A DNA stretch of 10,078 bases, from the NCBI GenBank assembly GCA_024275095.1, contig JAJRZV010000031.1:1-10078 (forward strand), written 5' to 3'. Source of the DNA: a bacterium. GTDB lineage: Bacteria > JAJRZV01. Below, in pieces: positions 1 to 6,351 of this stretch. A program made the translations under genes and the position numbers. Positions within the stretch are counted from its first letter, which is position 1. Each line of letters starts with the position of its first letter. The notes below the pieces were generated by a model. That model was not told the DNA's origin. It ran no database searches and saw only the letters and a list, made by a program, of their open reading frames with translations.

Positions 1-551
1 CCGAGAGCTCCAGGTATAATCCACGCGTGAAGCGTAAAAAACCGCTGGTTGAGTGGCAGACCCCCAGCATCTGTGAAAGCAGATTTGATAATTTTACCCA
101 CCAGGGGTACCTGTGAGGCAATATTGAGGCCCACAACAGAAGCCCAGAGACTTCTCTCGTCCCCTGCAAGACTGTAACCTGTAAAGCACAACCCCAGCGT
201 AAGAATCATCAGGAAACAACCTGTGTACCATCTGAAAGTACCACGCGAAGCAAAATCCGCGGTCAGTGAAGTCCTGAACACATGCAGTAAAAGAAGCGCC
301 ACTATAAAATCTGCGGTCCAGCGATGCAGTCCTCTTATCCACCACCCGAATGGTATGGACTCGGTGATGTTTCTTACACTCGCAAATGGTTGAGCGGGAT
401 TGTAATAAAAAAGCATGAGAACACCGGTGATCACCTGGACTGCGAAAAGGGCCAGAACCACTCCACCGCCTGTATAGGCCAGTCCAGAGTGTGAATCAGG
501 GATTTCTTCGCTGATAACAGTTTCCCAGATGCGCCGTATTTCCGCCTTCAT
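1..551 (-). CDS. Cytochrome b (b6-like) N-terminal half, partial at window edge
   Basis: Membrane cytochrome b subunit of a Rieske/cytochrome b (bc1/b6f-like) quinol oxidoreductase. It would carry two b hemes and the quinone sites. The 183 visible residues contain the first haem-ligand pair H76 and H90 (14 apart, in GLHRWTADF...LLLHVFR) and the first His of the second pair, H175 (in RFFTLHAWIIPG). The 85-residue gap from H90 to H175 matches the family. Wording such as FGWWIRGLHRW and the short N-terminus resemble cytochrome b6 more than mitochondrial cytochrome b. The position where b6 has the Cys that binds haem c(i) reads AYTGGG (Thr27 in place of Cys), so that covalent haem is probably absent. 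The b6 PWDQ loop reads AGDE. The ATG overlaps the Rieske stop codon (ATGA), with GAGGA upstream. The coding sequence runs off the left edge, so whether it is b6-length or full-length is unknown. Confidence 0.9.
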   Translation of the reverse strand, partial: MKAEIRRIWETVISEEIPDSHSGLAYTGGGVVLALFAVQVITGVLMLFYYNPAQPFASVRNITESIPFGWWIRGLHRWTADFIVALLLLHVFRTSLTADFASRGTFRWYTGCFLMILTLGLCFTGYSLAGDERSLWASVVGLNIASQVPLVGKIIKSAFTDAGGLPLNQRFFTLHAWIIPGAL

Positions 552-958
552 CCAGCTTCCTCAATCATGAATACTACGCCCTCTTCCACCTTTACATGTT
601 TCCGCCTCAAAGGCAGAGGCGGAGGACCTTCAAGCACTTTGCCTGTGAGGTCAAATTTGCCTCTGTGGCATGGGCAGAAGAAAATTTTCTCCGCTTTACG
701 AAACACCACCCGACATCCAAGGTGCGTGCACGTGGTGCTCAAAGCAATAATTTTTCCACCGGCTTTTACCAGGGCCAGCTCTTCACCGTTAACCTCCACA
801 AGCATCACCTCACCCTCTTCTATCGCATCTGCCATACCCAGAAAAACCTTCCTTCGTTTCGACCTTTTCCATCGTTGAAGGAAAAGAGCTGAATATCCTG
901 CAGCAAGTAAAACTGCTGCAGCACCAGGCAGTGCCAGGATCAGGTTCCGCCGCTTCAT
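548..958 (-). CDS. Rieske [2Fe-2S] protein
   Basis: Iron-sulfur subunit of the Rieske/cytochrome b complex, passing electrons from quinol to the cytochrome c partner. 136 residues. The N-terminus has a twin Arg (MKRRNLIL) followed by one hydrophobic span at about 5-27, as in Rieske proteins that use the Tat route and keep the signal as an anchor. The cluster motifs are CTHLGC (77-82) and CPCHRG (95-100). Ligands are C77, H79, C95 and H98, and C82 with C97 can form the stabilising disulfide. The typical tail GPPPLPL follows at 111-117. Where high-potential Rieske proteins have CPCHGS-x-Y, this one has CPCHRGKF, so both hydroxyl residues that raise the potential are missing. That fits a low-potential, menaquinone-type chain (inference). 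ATGA overlaps join it to the genes on both sides. The total length is short for the family, with a minimal cluster domain. Confidence 0.93.
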   Translation of the reverse strand: MKRRNLILALPGAAAVLLAAGYSALFLQRWKRSKRRKVFLGMADAIEEGEVMLVEVNGEELALVKAGGKIIALSTTCTHLGCRVVFRKAEKIFFCPCHRGKFDLTGKVLEGPPPLPLRRKHVKVEEGVVFMIEEAG

Positions 959-2106
959 GGGCCACTGCTCCAGCCCCAGGCTTTACCCTCCCCAACATGG
1001 GCGGTGGCGAAAATCCGCACCAGATATACGGCTGCGTCCTTTATTTGAGCCTGTTGATAAACAAGAAGGTCGGGCACCCCCACCACCCGTGGAGGCACAG
1101 TCTTCAAAAAGTCATTCATTGCCGTATCTATGTCTTTCTCCATCCTCTCCAGCCGCTCCTTTACAAAAAACGGCGCATGACACAAACTGCATCGTTCACT
1201 GAGAGATTTTTTTCTTTTGTTGTATTCCGCGTCTTCAACCCAGGTAACGGCAATAAATGAGTAAAGGTTCCCGGAAAGGTTCTCTTTTAAAAGCGTGCGC
1301 AATCTGTCTGCAGCTTTCGACCTCAACCCAGCAAACATGAAACCATAAGGGCTCAGACGCTTGTGATGACAGTAGGCACATGCAGGCGCTCCCGGAGCAC
1401 CCGGAGCCCTGGGCCTCTCGTACACATCCACAAGGCGAAAGGCAGTCCAGTCCTCCTGGCGGGACTCAAACAAACCATGGTGGGCGGAAGCACGATAGGT
1501 TTCTATTTGAGGATGCATCCTTCCCGAGTGACATGAGGTGCATGCGGTGGAACGCCGCGCTTCACTGGCACGAAAAGCATGGGGCCTGTGGCACACTCCG
1601 CACTGTCCCTGCCACCGCGAAACGCGATGGCAATCTGCACAGGGAGATGCGCCCGCCTTCTCTGCTCCAAGAGACACCACAACAGCTTCCCAGGAGCGGT
1701 GGTGGTCACCGGAATGGAGCCCCTGTTCAAAATCCTTTCCCTCTCCGGCATGACACAGTTTGCAGTTCGCTCCACTGACAATTCTTTTTGCCTCTTTTAC
1801 TTCACAGCGTGACGGCGCCTTCACGACCTCTTCCGGAGCCCCCTTCACAGGCACGTGGCATTCTGCACAACCTACAGCCACACGTGCGTGAAGAGATGAC
1901 TCCCACAAAGCAATATCAGCAAGAGCGATGCCCTTGCGCAAATGACAATCAACACATCGGCGCGATGATGGAGGAACTGCAGGTTTGACCTCTTCGTAAA
2001 AAAAATGTTTCTTTCTCGACTCAACATATCCGACAACAATGAGCACTGCGAGCAGGAAGAGTGAGAAAAAAACAATCAGTCTTTTTTTCTCTTCGACATC
2101 CAGCAC
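955..2106 (-). CDS. Membrane-anchored octaheme cytochrome c, HAO-like
   Basis: 383 residues from the preferred GTG at 2106. A single N-terminal membrane span (about residues 9-28) serves as an uncleaved anchor, with the remainder in the periplasm. Eight CxxCH haem sites start at residues 51, 80, 115, 156, 169, 189, 243 and 306. The spacing and context recall the hydroxylamine oxidoreductase/octaheme nitrite reductase family: a Trp-Ser-His stretch (ALWESSLHARVAVGCAECH) before site two, CGVCHRPHAF before site six, and SGRMHPQIETYRASAHHG after it. The tail after the last haem is only about 73 residues, shorter than I expect for a catalytic HAO, whose haem-crosslinking Tyr lies in that region. 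It may therefore be an electron carrier or work reductively. It sits where a cytochrome c1 gene would be, between the flavoprotein gene and the Rieske gene, so it is probably the electron-accepting subunit. The HAO assignment rests on remembered motifs, not a search. Confidence 0.82.
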   Translation of the reverse strand: MLDVEEKKRLIVFFSLFLLAVLIVVGYVESRKKHFFYEEVKPAVPPSSRRCVDCHLRKGIALADIALWESSLHARVAVGCAECHVPVKGAPEEVVKAPSRCEVKEAKRIVSGANCKLCHAGEGKDFEQGLHSGDHHRSWEAVVVSLGAEKAGASPCADCHRVSRWQGQCGVCHRPHAFRASEARRSTACTSCHSGRMHPQIETYRASAHHGLFESRQEDWTAFRLVDVYERPRAPGAPGAPACAYCHHKRLSPYGFMFAGLRSKAADRLRTLLKENLSGNLYSFIAVTWVEDAEYNKRKKSLSERCSLCHAPFFVKERLERMEKDIDTAMNDFLKTVPPRVVGVPDLLVYQQAQIKDAAVYLVRIFATAHVGEGKAWGWSSGP

Positions 2107-2110
2107 GGTC

Positions 2111-2117
2111 ACCTCCT
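2111..2117 (-). promoter_or_regulatory. Ribosome binding site that decides the octaheme gene start
   Basis: The minus strand reads AGGAGGTGACCGTG. An earlier in-frame GTG (2110-2112) lies inside this near-perfect Shine-Dalgarno sequence and cannot use it. The GTG at 2104-2106 sits five bases after AGGAGG and is the better start. The flavoprotein stop codon TAG (2116-2118) overlaps the site, so ribosomes finishing the flavoprotein end on it. This points to translational coupling. Confidence 0.7.
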
Positions 2118-3594
2118 ATATGAGATGGAGCTCCAGTTCCTTTCTAATCTGATAAAAACATTCTATGGCGCTTCTCGCTGCCAGTTCCGTACCAACCCCT
2201 CTGGCACCGGCACAATCACCTGCCAGGTAAAGCCCCTTCACCGGGGTTCTGTGAGGTAATCTATCCCCTCCTACCTGGCCGACCACCTGACCTGTACTGA
2301 TAGCAGGTGCTCCTGTTTTCCCGATCCATCGTTCGGTAAATTTCACGTCGAACCTGTCCACCCAGAGAATATTATTTCTCAAACCTGGGACCATCTCGTC
2401 GAGAGCGTCCAGCAGTGCATCAAGCCACTTTTCAGGCGGGTCTTTCAGCGGCACATTCGTGGTTGGTGCAACGGCACAGGCTGTGATGAGCTGGGTACCT
2501 GCCGGGGCCAGCGAAGGGTCAAAATTGGTGGGAATCGGTGCGTAAACAGGAAGTATGGCGGGTATGCGACCATCTTCAACATCCGCGTAAATCCGTCGAA
2601 AGTCATCAACGGAGAGCCGGCGAAAATCAATGCTCCGGTCTCTCGCAACTCCCCCTACCAGACACCCGCACTTGAGAAGTTTCTTTTCCAAGGCCACCTT
2701 GACCTGAACAGCGATAAAGGACCCCGCTGTTTCATTCACAGCTTTAATGTACTCCTGTGGGAAATGTTCGTGGCCCACCATTTTTACCGTGTCTTTTGCT
2801 GAAGTAGTACTCACAACAATGTCCGCCTCTATTTCACGCCCACTTTCCAGAATGACACTTTTGACTTTTCCGTTATCAACTCCTATCGACCTCACTCCAT
2901 CATTCACAATCACTTCCGCCCCGCACTCCTCTGCTCTTTCAACAAATGTGCCCGGCACCCGCCAGGCACCGCCTGCAGGGTAGCTCAATCGCATGTCGTT
3001 AAACATGCGACGGTAACAGTAAAGAGCTTCACCTGCGGAAACCCTCCACATGGGGAGAACAAAGTACAGACCCAGGAGAAACCCGAAAAATCCCATCAAC
3101 CCAGGGTTCTGTACATAATCGAATATGAATTCTTCTATCGTGCGTCTGTCATTCATTTCGCACTCTTCATCGCTGATCGTGGCCATCTTCCACAACAATT
3201 TGATTGCAGGAGGGATCTCTCCCGGCCTCAGCCTCATCTGATAAAACAACTTTGCAAAAAACATGGGGAGTTTCCACTTCTCAGCAGGAAGTACAATATT
3301 AAAACCCAGGCCCCGAGCCTCGGACAGGCGGGAGATCTGCCTGAATTCTATTTTCTTTTCCACGCCGCACAACCACTGGGCCAGGCCTATGGGACCTTTA
3401 TCGCCTCTCGAAAACATATGGGTGCCGATGTCCACTGTGAATCCATCCCTTGTGTAGTAAGAACACGAGCCCCCAATGCGCGGGTTTTTCTCGACCAGCG
3501 TCACCGGAAATCCGTGTGAAGCAAACAGGGCAGCAGCCACGCTGCCGCCAATTCCTGAACCAATAACGACAACCTGACTACTTTTCTCCTTCAT
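2116..3594 (-). CDS. FAD-dependent oxidoreductase, phytoene desaturase/carotenoid isomerase (CrtI-like) family
   Basis: 492-residue flavoprotein of the CrtI/CrtISO/retinol saturase superfamily. These enzymes oxidise, reduce or isomerise double bonds in long hydrophobic molecules. The N-terminal dinucleotide fold is clear: VVVIGSGIGGS at 8-18, then VEKNPRIGGS with the acidic residue ending the second strand. VDIGTHMF follows, as in the family. The C-terminal FAD motif is GLYLAGDCAGARGVGTE (about 454-470) with AARSA after it. The middle part is hydrophobic and likely membrane-associated. ATG 3594 was chosen because it leaves the usual short lead before the FAD fold. A TTG at 3630 would add 12 unlikely residues. 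The gene overlaps the TetR gene by 17 bases and ends in the ribosome binding site of the octaheme gene. No carotenoid synthesis genes are nearby, so the substrate is unknown. Family call is firm, reaction is not. Confidence 0.85.
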   Translation of the reverse strand: MKEKSSQVVVIGSGIGGSVAAALFASHGFPVTLVEKNPRIGGSCSYYTRDGFTVDIGTHMFSRGDKGPIGLAQWLCGVEKKIEFRQISRLSEARGLGFNIVLPAEKWKLPMFFAKLFYQMRLRPGEIPPAIKLLWKMATISDEECEMNDRRTIEEFIFDYVQNPGLMGFFGFLLGLYFVLPMWRVSAGEALYCYRRMFNDMRLSYPAGGAWRVPGTFVERAEECGAEVIVNDGVRSIGVDNGKVKSVILESGREIEADIVVSTTSAKDTVKMVGHEHFPQEYIKAVNETAGSFIAVQVKVALEKKLLKCGCLVGGVARDRSIDFRRLSVDDFRRIYADVEDGRIPAILPVYAPIPTNFDPSLAPAGTQLITACAVAPTTNVPLKDPPEKWLDALLDALDEMVPGLRNNILWVDRFDVKFTERWIGKTGAPAISTGQVVGQVGGDRLPHRTPVKGLYLAGDCAGARGVGTELAARSAIECFYQIRKELELHLI

Positions 3595-4201
3595 TCTGTT
3601 GAAGACCGTACAGAAGGATATCCAGCACAATATCCTTGTGTTTATCCACTACTTCCCTTGAATAGAGGTCCTTCCCTCCAAAAATCATTTTCCCCAATTC
3701 ACCGGAGATAAAATGAAACGCACACATGCCGAGTACTATCTGGATAATGTATTCAGCGGGAAAATCCTTGAGCCTTCCCGTGCGCACACCCAGTTCTATA
3801 AAAACCTTGAGGGAATCAAGCAAAATCTTCCCCTCGCTGCGAATCATGTCCATTAAAATGCGGTCCTTATCCACCAGCCCTCTGTGGGCGAGTTCGACCA
3901 GTTCCCTGTTGGACGCAAAAAAATCAATAATGTATGAAATGAGCTCTTTTGCCCTTTCAATATAATCCGTCTCTTTGGCCATGGAAGATGAAAAAGATTC
4001 ACTTACTCTCATGTAGATACTTTTCAACACTTCCCTGTAAAGTTCGCGTTTGGATGGGAAATAATAGTAAAGCGATGCCTTGTTCATTCCACAGGCTTTT
4101 GCTATCGCCTCCATGGTGGTGGCCCTGTAACCCTTTCTGGCAAACATGCGGCTGGCCACTGTGAGGATATGGTCTTTGTTTTTAAAGGAAACCTTGGGCA
4201 T
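3578..4201 (-). CDS. TetR/AcrR-family transcriptional regulator
   Basis: 207 residues, normal length for the family. The N-terminal DNA-binding domain covers about 8-55. ILTVASRMFARKGYRATTM leads into the helix-turn-helix, and MNKASLYYYFPSKRELY is the typical recognition helix and following turn. The remainder is a helical ligand-binding and dimerisation domain with low conservation, so the inducer cannot be read from sequence. TetR regulators usually repress and often control divergent genes and their own operon. Here it is the first gene of the minus-strand string and faces the SDR gene across a 298-base gap containing a perfect inverted repeat. A regulator responding to a hydrophobic or acyl-type ligand would suit the neighbouring enzymes (inference). 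The ribosome binding site is weak (AAAGTGG before ATG). Confidence 0.92.
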   Translation of the reverse strand: MPKVSFKNKDHILTVASRMFARKGYRATTMEAIAKACGMNKASLYYYFPSKRELYREVLKSIYMRVSESFSSSMAKETDYIERAKELISYIIDFFASNRELVELAHRGLVDKDRILMDMIRSEGKILLDSLKVFIELGVRTGRLKDFPAEYIIQIVLGMCAFHFISGELGKMIFGGKDLYSREVVDKHKDIVLDILLYGLQQNEGEK

Positions 4202-4423
4202 ACCACTTTTCTACCAAACGGACGGTAAAAAAACAAGCAAAAAATTTCAGAAATACACATATTTATCTTTCGACCCATTGAAACAAAAATTGTTCGTCAA
4301 TTGCGCCTGTGTGTCTTCGATCAAAAAGCATTCCATCCTGCCATCCTTTCGAGGAACAACACAAAAACACGCCTTTTTCCGCTGAAAACTCATCATCTCA
4401 CTTTCCAAAGAAGGGGGCGCATC

Positions 4424-4455
4424 GTTTTCAAAAATTGTTTACTTTGTTTTCAAAA
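4424..4455. repeat. Two direct copies of GTTTTCAAAA, 22 bases apart
   Basis: GTTTTCAAAA occurs at 4424-4433 and 4446-4455. The start-to-start distance of 22 bases puts both copies on about the same face of the helix, and the second ends three bases before the 14-base palindrome. This arrangement suits binding of a regulator or polymerase contact, but the repeat is AT-rich and short, so chance remains possible. Confidence 0.45.
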
Positions 4456-4458
4456 GGC

Positions 4459-4472
4459 GTTACTAAAGTAAC
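4459..4472. promoter_or_regulatory. Candidate TetR operator (inverted repeat)
   Basis: GTTACT-AA-AGTAAC is a perfect inverted repeat with six-base arms, of the size and symmetry usual for TetR-family operators. It ends 27 bases before the SDR start codon. A looser outer symmetry exists as well: ATTGTTTACTTTG (4434-4446) against the reverse complement of 4463-4475, differing by one inserted base and a terminal mismatch. A weak plus-strand promoter reading is TTTACT (4438-4443), 17 bases, TACTAA (4461-4466), which would place the palindrome over the -10 so that binding would block the SDR gene. Confidence 0.6.
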
Positions 4473-4499
4473 AATACATTCCTATTGGGGAGGAGAGAA

Positions 4500-5636
4500 A
4501 TGAGGGTAGTTATCACAGGAAGCACTGGATTCTTAGGCAGTCACATAGTGGACTATTTTGCCCGCGACGGGTTTGAGTGCATTGCCACCGACCGGCCCGG
4601 TTCAGATTTTTCAGTAAACGAGCGTGCAGGAGCCATAATCAAGCCGCTCGACCTCATCAAAGAAGACCCCACTCCGCTCCTCGAAAACACTGACGTTGTC
4701 GTCCATGTCGCAGGTGTGTTTGACCTGAAGGCTCCCAAAGAGCTCTTATGGGCCGTGAATGTGGAAGGCGCACGGAAAATGGCGGACGCTGCGCTTAACG
4801 TTGGAGTGAAAAAATTCATCCACATCTCGTCCACGGGGGTGTACGGGAAGCCGGCACGCATCCCGTGCCATGAAGAGGACCGGAAAAAACCCCGCAACAA
4901 TTACGAACTTACAAAATGGGAAGGAGCAAAGGCAGTGGTTGAATACTACGAGAAAAAAGGGCTCCCGGTGGTGGTGTTCAGACCCACCCTCATCTACGGC
5001 CCCCGCAGTCGCTACGGCCACGCCATGGCCATAGGTGCACTCGCGCTTATCAAAGCGCTGGGAAGAAAACTGGACTACATGCTCAACGGCGGTCCCATGG
5101 AGCACAGCGTCCACGTGGAAGACGTGGCACGTGCAGCACTTTACGCGGCAAAAAACGACTCCATGGTCGGTAACGCCTACAACGTGGCAGATGAAACCCC
5201 GGTGCCTCTTGGAGAAATGATGAAAGCCATCATGGACGCCCTCGGCGTTGAAGCCAGAAAATCCATCAAGTACATACCATTCCTGTGGAAAATCATGGTT
5301 ACCCTGGTGTTGATGCTTCCGTCTGCACTTGAACGACGCCTGAACCGCGACCTGGAAAAGCTGTGGAGAAAGGTGATGAAAAAACTGGACATGGAATCCC
5401 CCTTTATTCCACGCATTGACAAGGGCTGGCTCAAGTACGTGGGTGTCAGCAACGTGTATTCCAACGAGAAGTTGAAAAAGACAGGCTTCGAATTCAAGTT
5501 CCCCGACTATCGCAAAGGCATGGAAGAAACCATTCGGTGGTATATCAATCACGGGTGGATACCGGACAGGATCATCCCGCGCGAAAAACCATCAAAAGGC
5601 CAAGCACAAATAAAAGAAGAGCAAAAAAACGCCTGA
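4500..5636 (+). CDS. Extended SDR, NAD-dependent epimerase / 3-beta-hydroxysteroid dehydrogenase-like
   Basis: 378-residue atypical/extended short-chain dehydrogenase. The Rossmann motif is ITGSTGFLGSH at 5-15. D31 at the end of the second strand suggests NAD(H), although R32 next to it could admit NADP. The active-site residues are Ser/Thr in HISSTGVYG (108-116) and YELTK (Y135, K139). GPMEHSVHVEDVA (198-210) is typical of the 3-beta-HSD/epimerase group. A hydrophobic stretch at about 258-275 (FLWKIMVTLVLMLP) may dock on a membrane, as in 3-beta-HSD enzymes. The C-terminal 20 residues are charged and probably disordered. ATG 4500 is chosen because GGGGAGGAG (4487-4495) precedes it; an upstream TTG lies within that region. 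Divergent from TetR and behind the palindrome, so probably controlled by it. The 3' end overlaps the transporter gene by 65 bases. A sugar-nucleotide substrate is possible, but no sugar genes are nearby. Confidence 0.88.
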   Translation: MRVVITGSTGFLGSHIVDYFARDGFECIATDRPGSDFSVNERAGAIIKPLDLIKEDPTPLLENTDVVVHVAGVFDLKAPKELLWAVNVEGARKMADAALNVGVKKFIHISSTGVYGKPARIPCHEEDRKKPRNNYELTKWEGAKAVVEYYEKKGLPVVVFRPTLIYGPRSRYGHAMAIGALALIKALGRKLDYMLNGGPMEHSVHVEDVARAALYAAKNDSMVGNAYNVADETPVPLGEMMKAIMDALGVEARKSIKYIPFLWKIMVTLVLMLPSALERRLNRDLEKLWRKVMKKLDMESPFIPRIDKGWLKYVGVSNVYSNEKLKKTGFEFKFPDYRKGMEETIRWYINHGWIPDRIIPREKPSKGQAQIKEEQKNA

Positions 5637-6351
5637 GCCACACGGCACGGCTGATAGCAGCGAGGCGTGCTCCAGCTACCGAGAAAAACAGGCTGAAGGC
5701 CGCCACAGCAATCCCGGCACGAAAGTCAACCCAGCCTTTCCAGATATACCCGCCCGTGCCCACCACAGCGTTGATAAACACAATGAAAGAAGATGTCCCG
5801 ACCGCACTGTGAATGCCCGCGCGGAGAAAAAACACCTGAAGGGGCACCGCCACAACACCTCCACCGACCCCGAAGTAACTGGAAATAACCCCTGCTGCAA
5901 AACCCACAAGCAGGTTCCTGAACAGCGTATCCGTGCCACCACCGCCCTCTTCAAACACGCCGGCCCTTCTGGAAAACATGTACACCGCCACGGCAATCTC
6001 AAAAAAACCAAAGAGCTTCATCACCACAGAAGCACCGGAATGAACATTCAGGTTGACTCCAAGCACAACTCCAGCCAGGCCTCCTGCAGCAATCTGCAGG
6101 CCCCTTCGCATGTCCACATTTTTGTGGTAAAGGTGTGTCACAAAAGCTGCGAAAGAATTTACCACAATCACGAATAATGATGTGGCCACAGCAACGTGAC
6201 CAAGTATCTCCGATGAATATCTACCCTGCAACACAAAGTAAAAAAAGGGCACAAGTATAACACCGCCGCCTATTCCAAGATGCCCGGCCAAAAAAGCTGC
6301 TGCTCCTCCAGCAGCGCCCCACCACAGATACGTGATAAAAAAATTACTCAC
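5572..6351 (-). CDS. TauE/SafE-family membrane transporter (sulfite exporter family)
   Basis: 259-residue integral membrane protein with about eight hydrophobic spans. The internal duplication that defines TauE/SafE is visible. GHLGIGGGVILVPFF (23-37) pairs with SYFGVGGGVVAVPLQ (158-172), and HVAVATSLFVIVVNS (52-66) pairs with HSAVGTSSFIVFINA (181-195). Known members move sulfite, sulfoacetate or other small organic or sulfur anions; the substrate here is not readable from sequence. The GTG start lies inside the end of the pycB gene (8-base overlap, GTGAGTAA), so it is the third gene of the pyruvate carboxylase operon. This context raises a carboxylate anion as a candidate substrate (inference). 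Its last 65 bases are antisense to the end of the SDR gene. Confidence 0.87.
   Translation of the reverse strand: MSNFFITYLWWGAAGGAAAFLAGHLGIGGGVILVPFFYFVLQGRYSSEILGHVAVATSLFVIVVNSFAAFVTHLYHKNVDMRRGLQIAAGGLAGVVLGVNLNVHSGASVVMKLFGFFEIAVAVYMFSRRAGVFEEGGGGTDTLFRNLLVGFAAGVISSYFGVGGGVVAVPLQVFFLRAGIHSAVGTSSFIVFINAVVGTGGYIWKGWVDFRAGIAVAAFSLFFSVAGARLAAISRAVWLRRFFALLLFVLGLLMVFRAG

Larger units (their letters stand above)
4202..4499. promoter_or_regulatory. Divergent intergenic regulatory region
   Basis: 298 bases, AT-rich compared with the flanking genes, between the TetR gene (minus) and the SDR gene (plus). It must hold promoters for both directions. The right third is dense in symmetry: a duplicated 10-mer and a palindrome, listed separately. 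The left third has the small inverted repeat AACAA-AAA-TTGTT (4282-4294) and a TTGACG on the minus strand (4295-4300) that could be a -35 element, but I found no well-spaced -10 for it. No credible small gene is seen; the open frames across it have no ribosome binding site. Confidence 0.6.

Noticed and set aside
2107-2112. GTG at 2112 as the start of the octaheme gene.
   Set aside because: The codon lies inside the AGGAGGTGA ribosome binding site, so the GTG at 2106 is better placed.
3595-3630. An upstream TTG start for the flavoprotein gene.
   Set aside because: It adds 12 residues with no family match before the FAD fold. ATG 3594 gives the usual short lead.
4282-4300. AACAA-AAA-TTGTT with a minus-strand TTGACG as an operator/promoter for the TetR gene.
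   Set aside because: The arms are short and AT-rich, and no -10 element stands at a normal distance, so it is mentioned only within the intergenic entry.
4746-5552. A 268-codon open frame on the minus strand opposite the SDR gene.
   Set aside because: Its product is rich in His, Phe, Cys and Val with no domain pattern, as expected for an antisense shadow. The plus-strand frame has clear SDR motifs and a strong ribosome binding site.
5623-5668. On the minus strand, ACGCCT and AGGCGT arms followed by seven T residues, resembling a terminator.
   Set aside because: It lies before the transporter stop codon and would cut its message. The loop is 28 bases and the stem only six, so it is probably chance within coding sequence.
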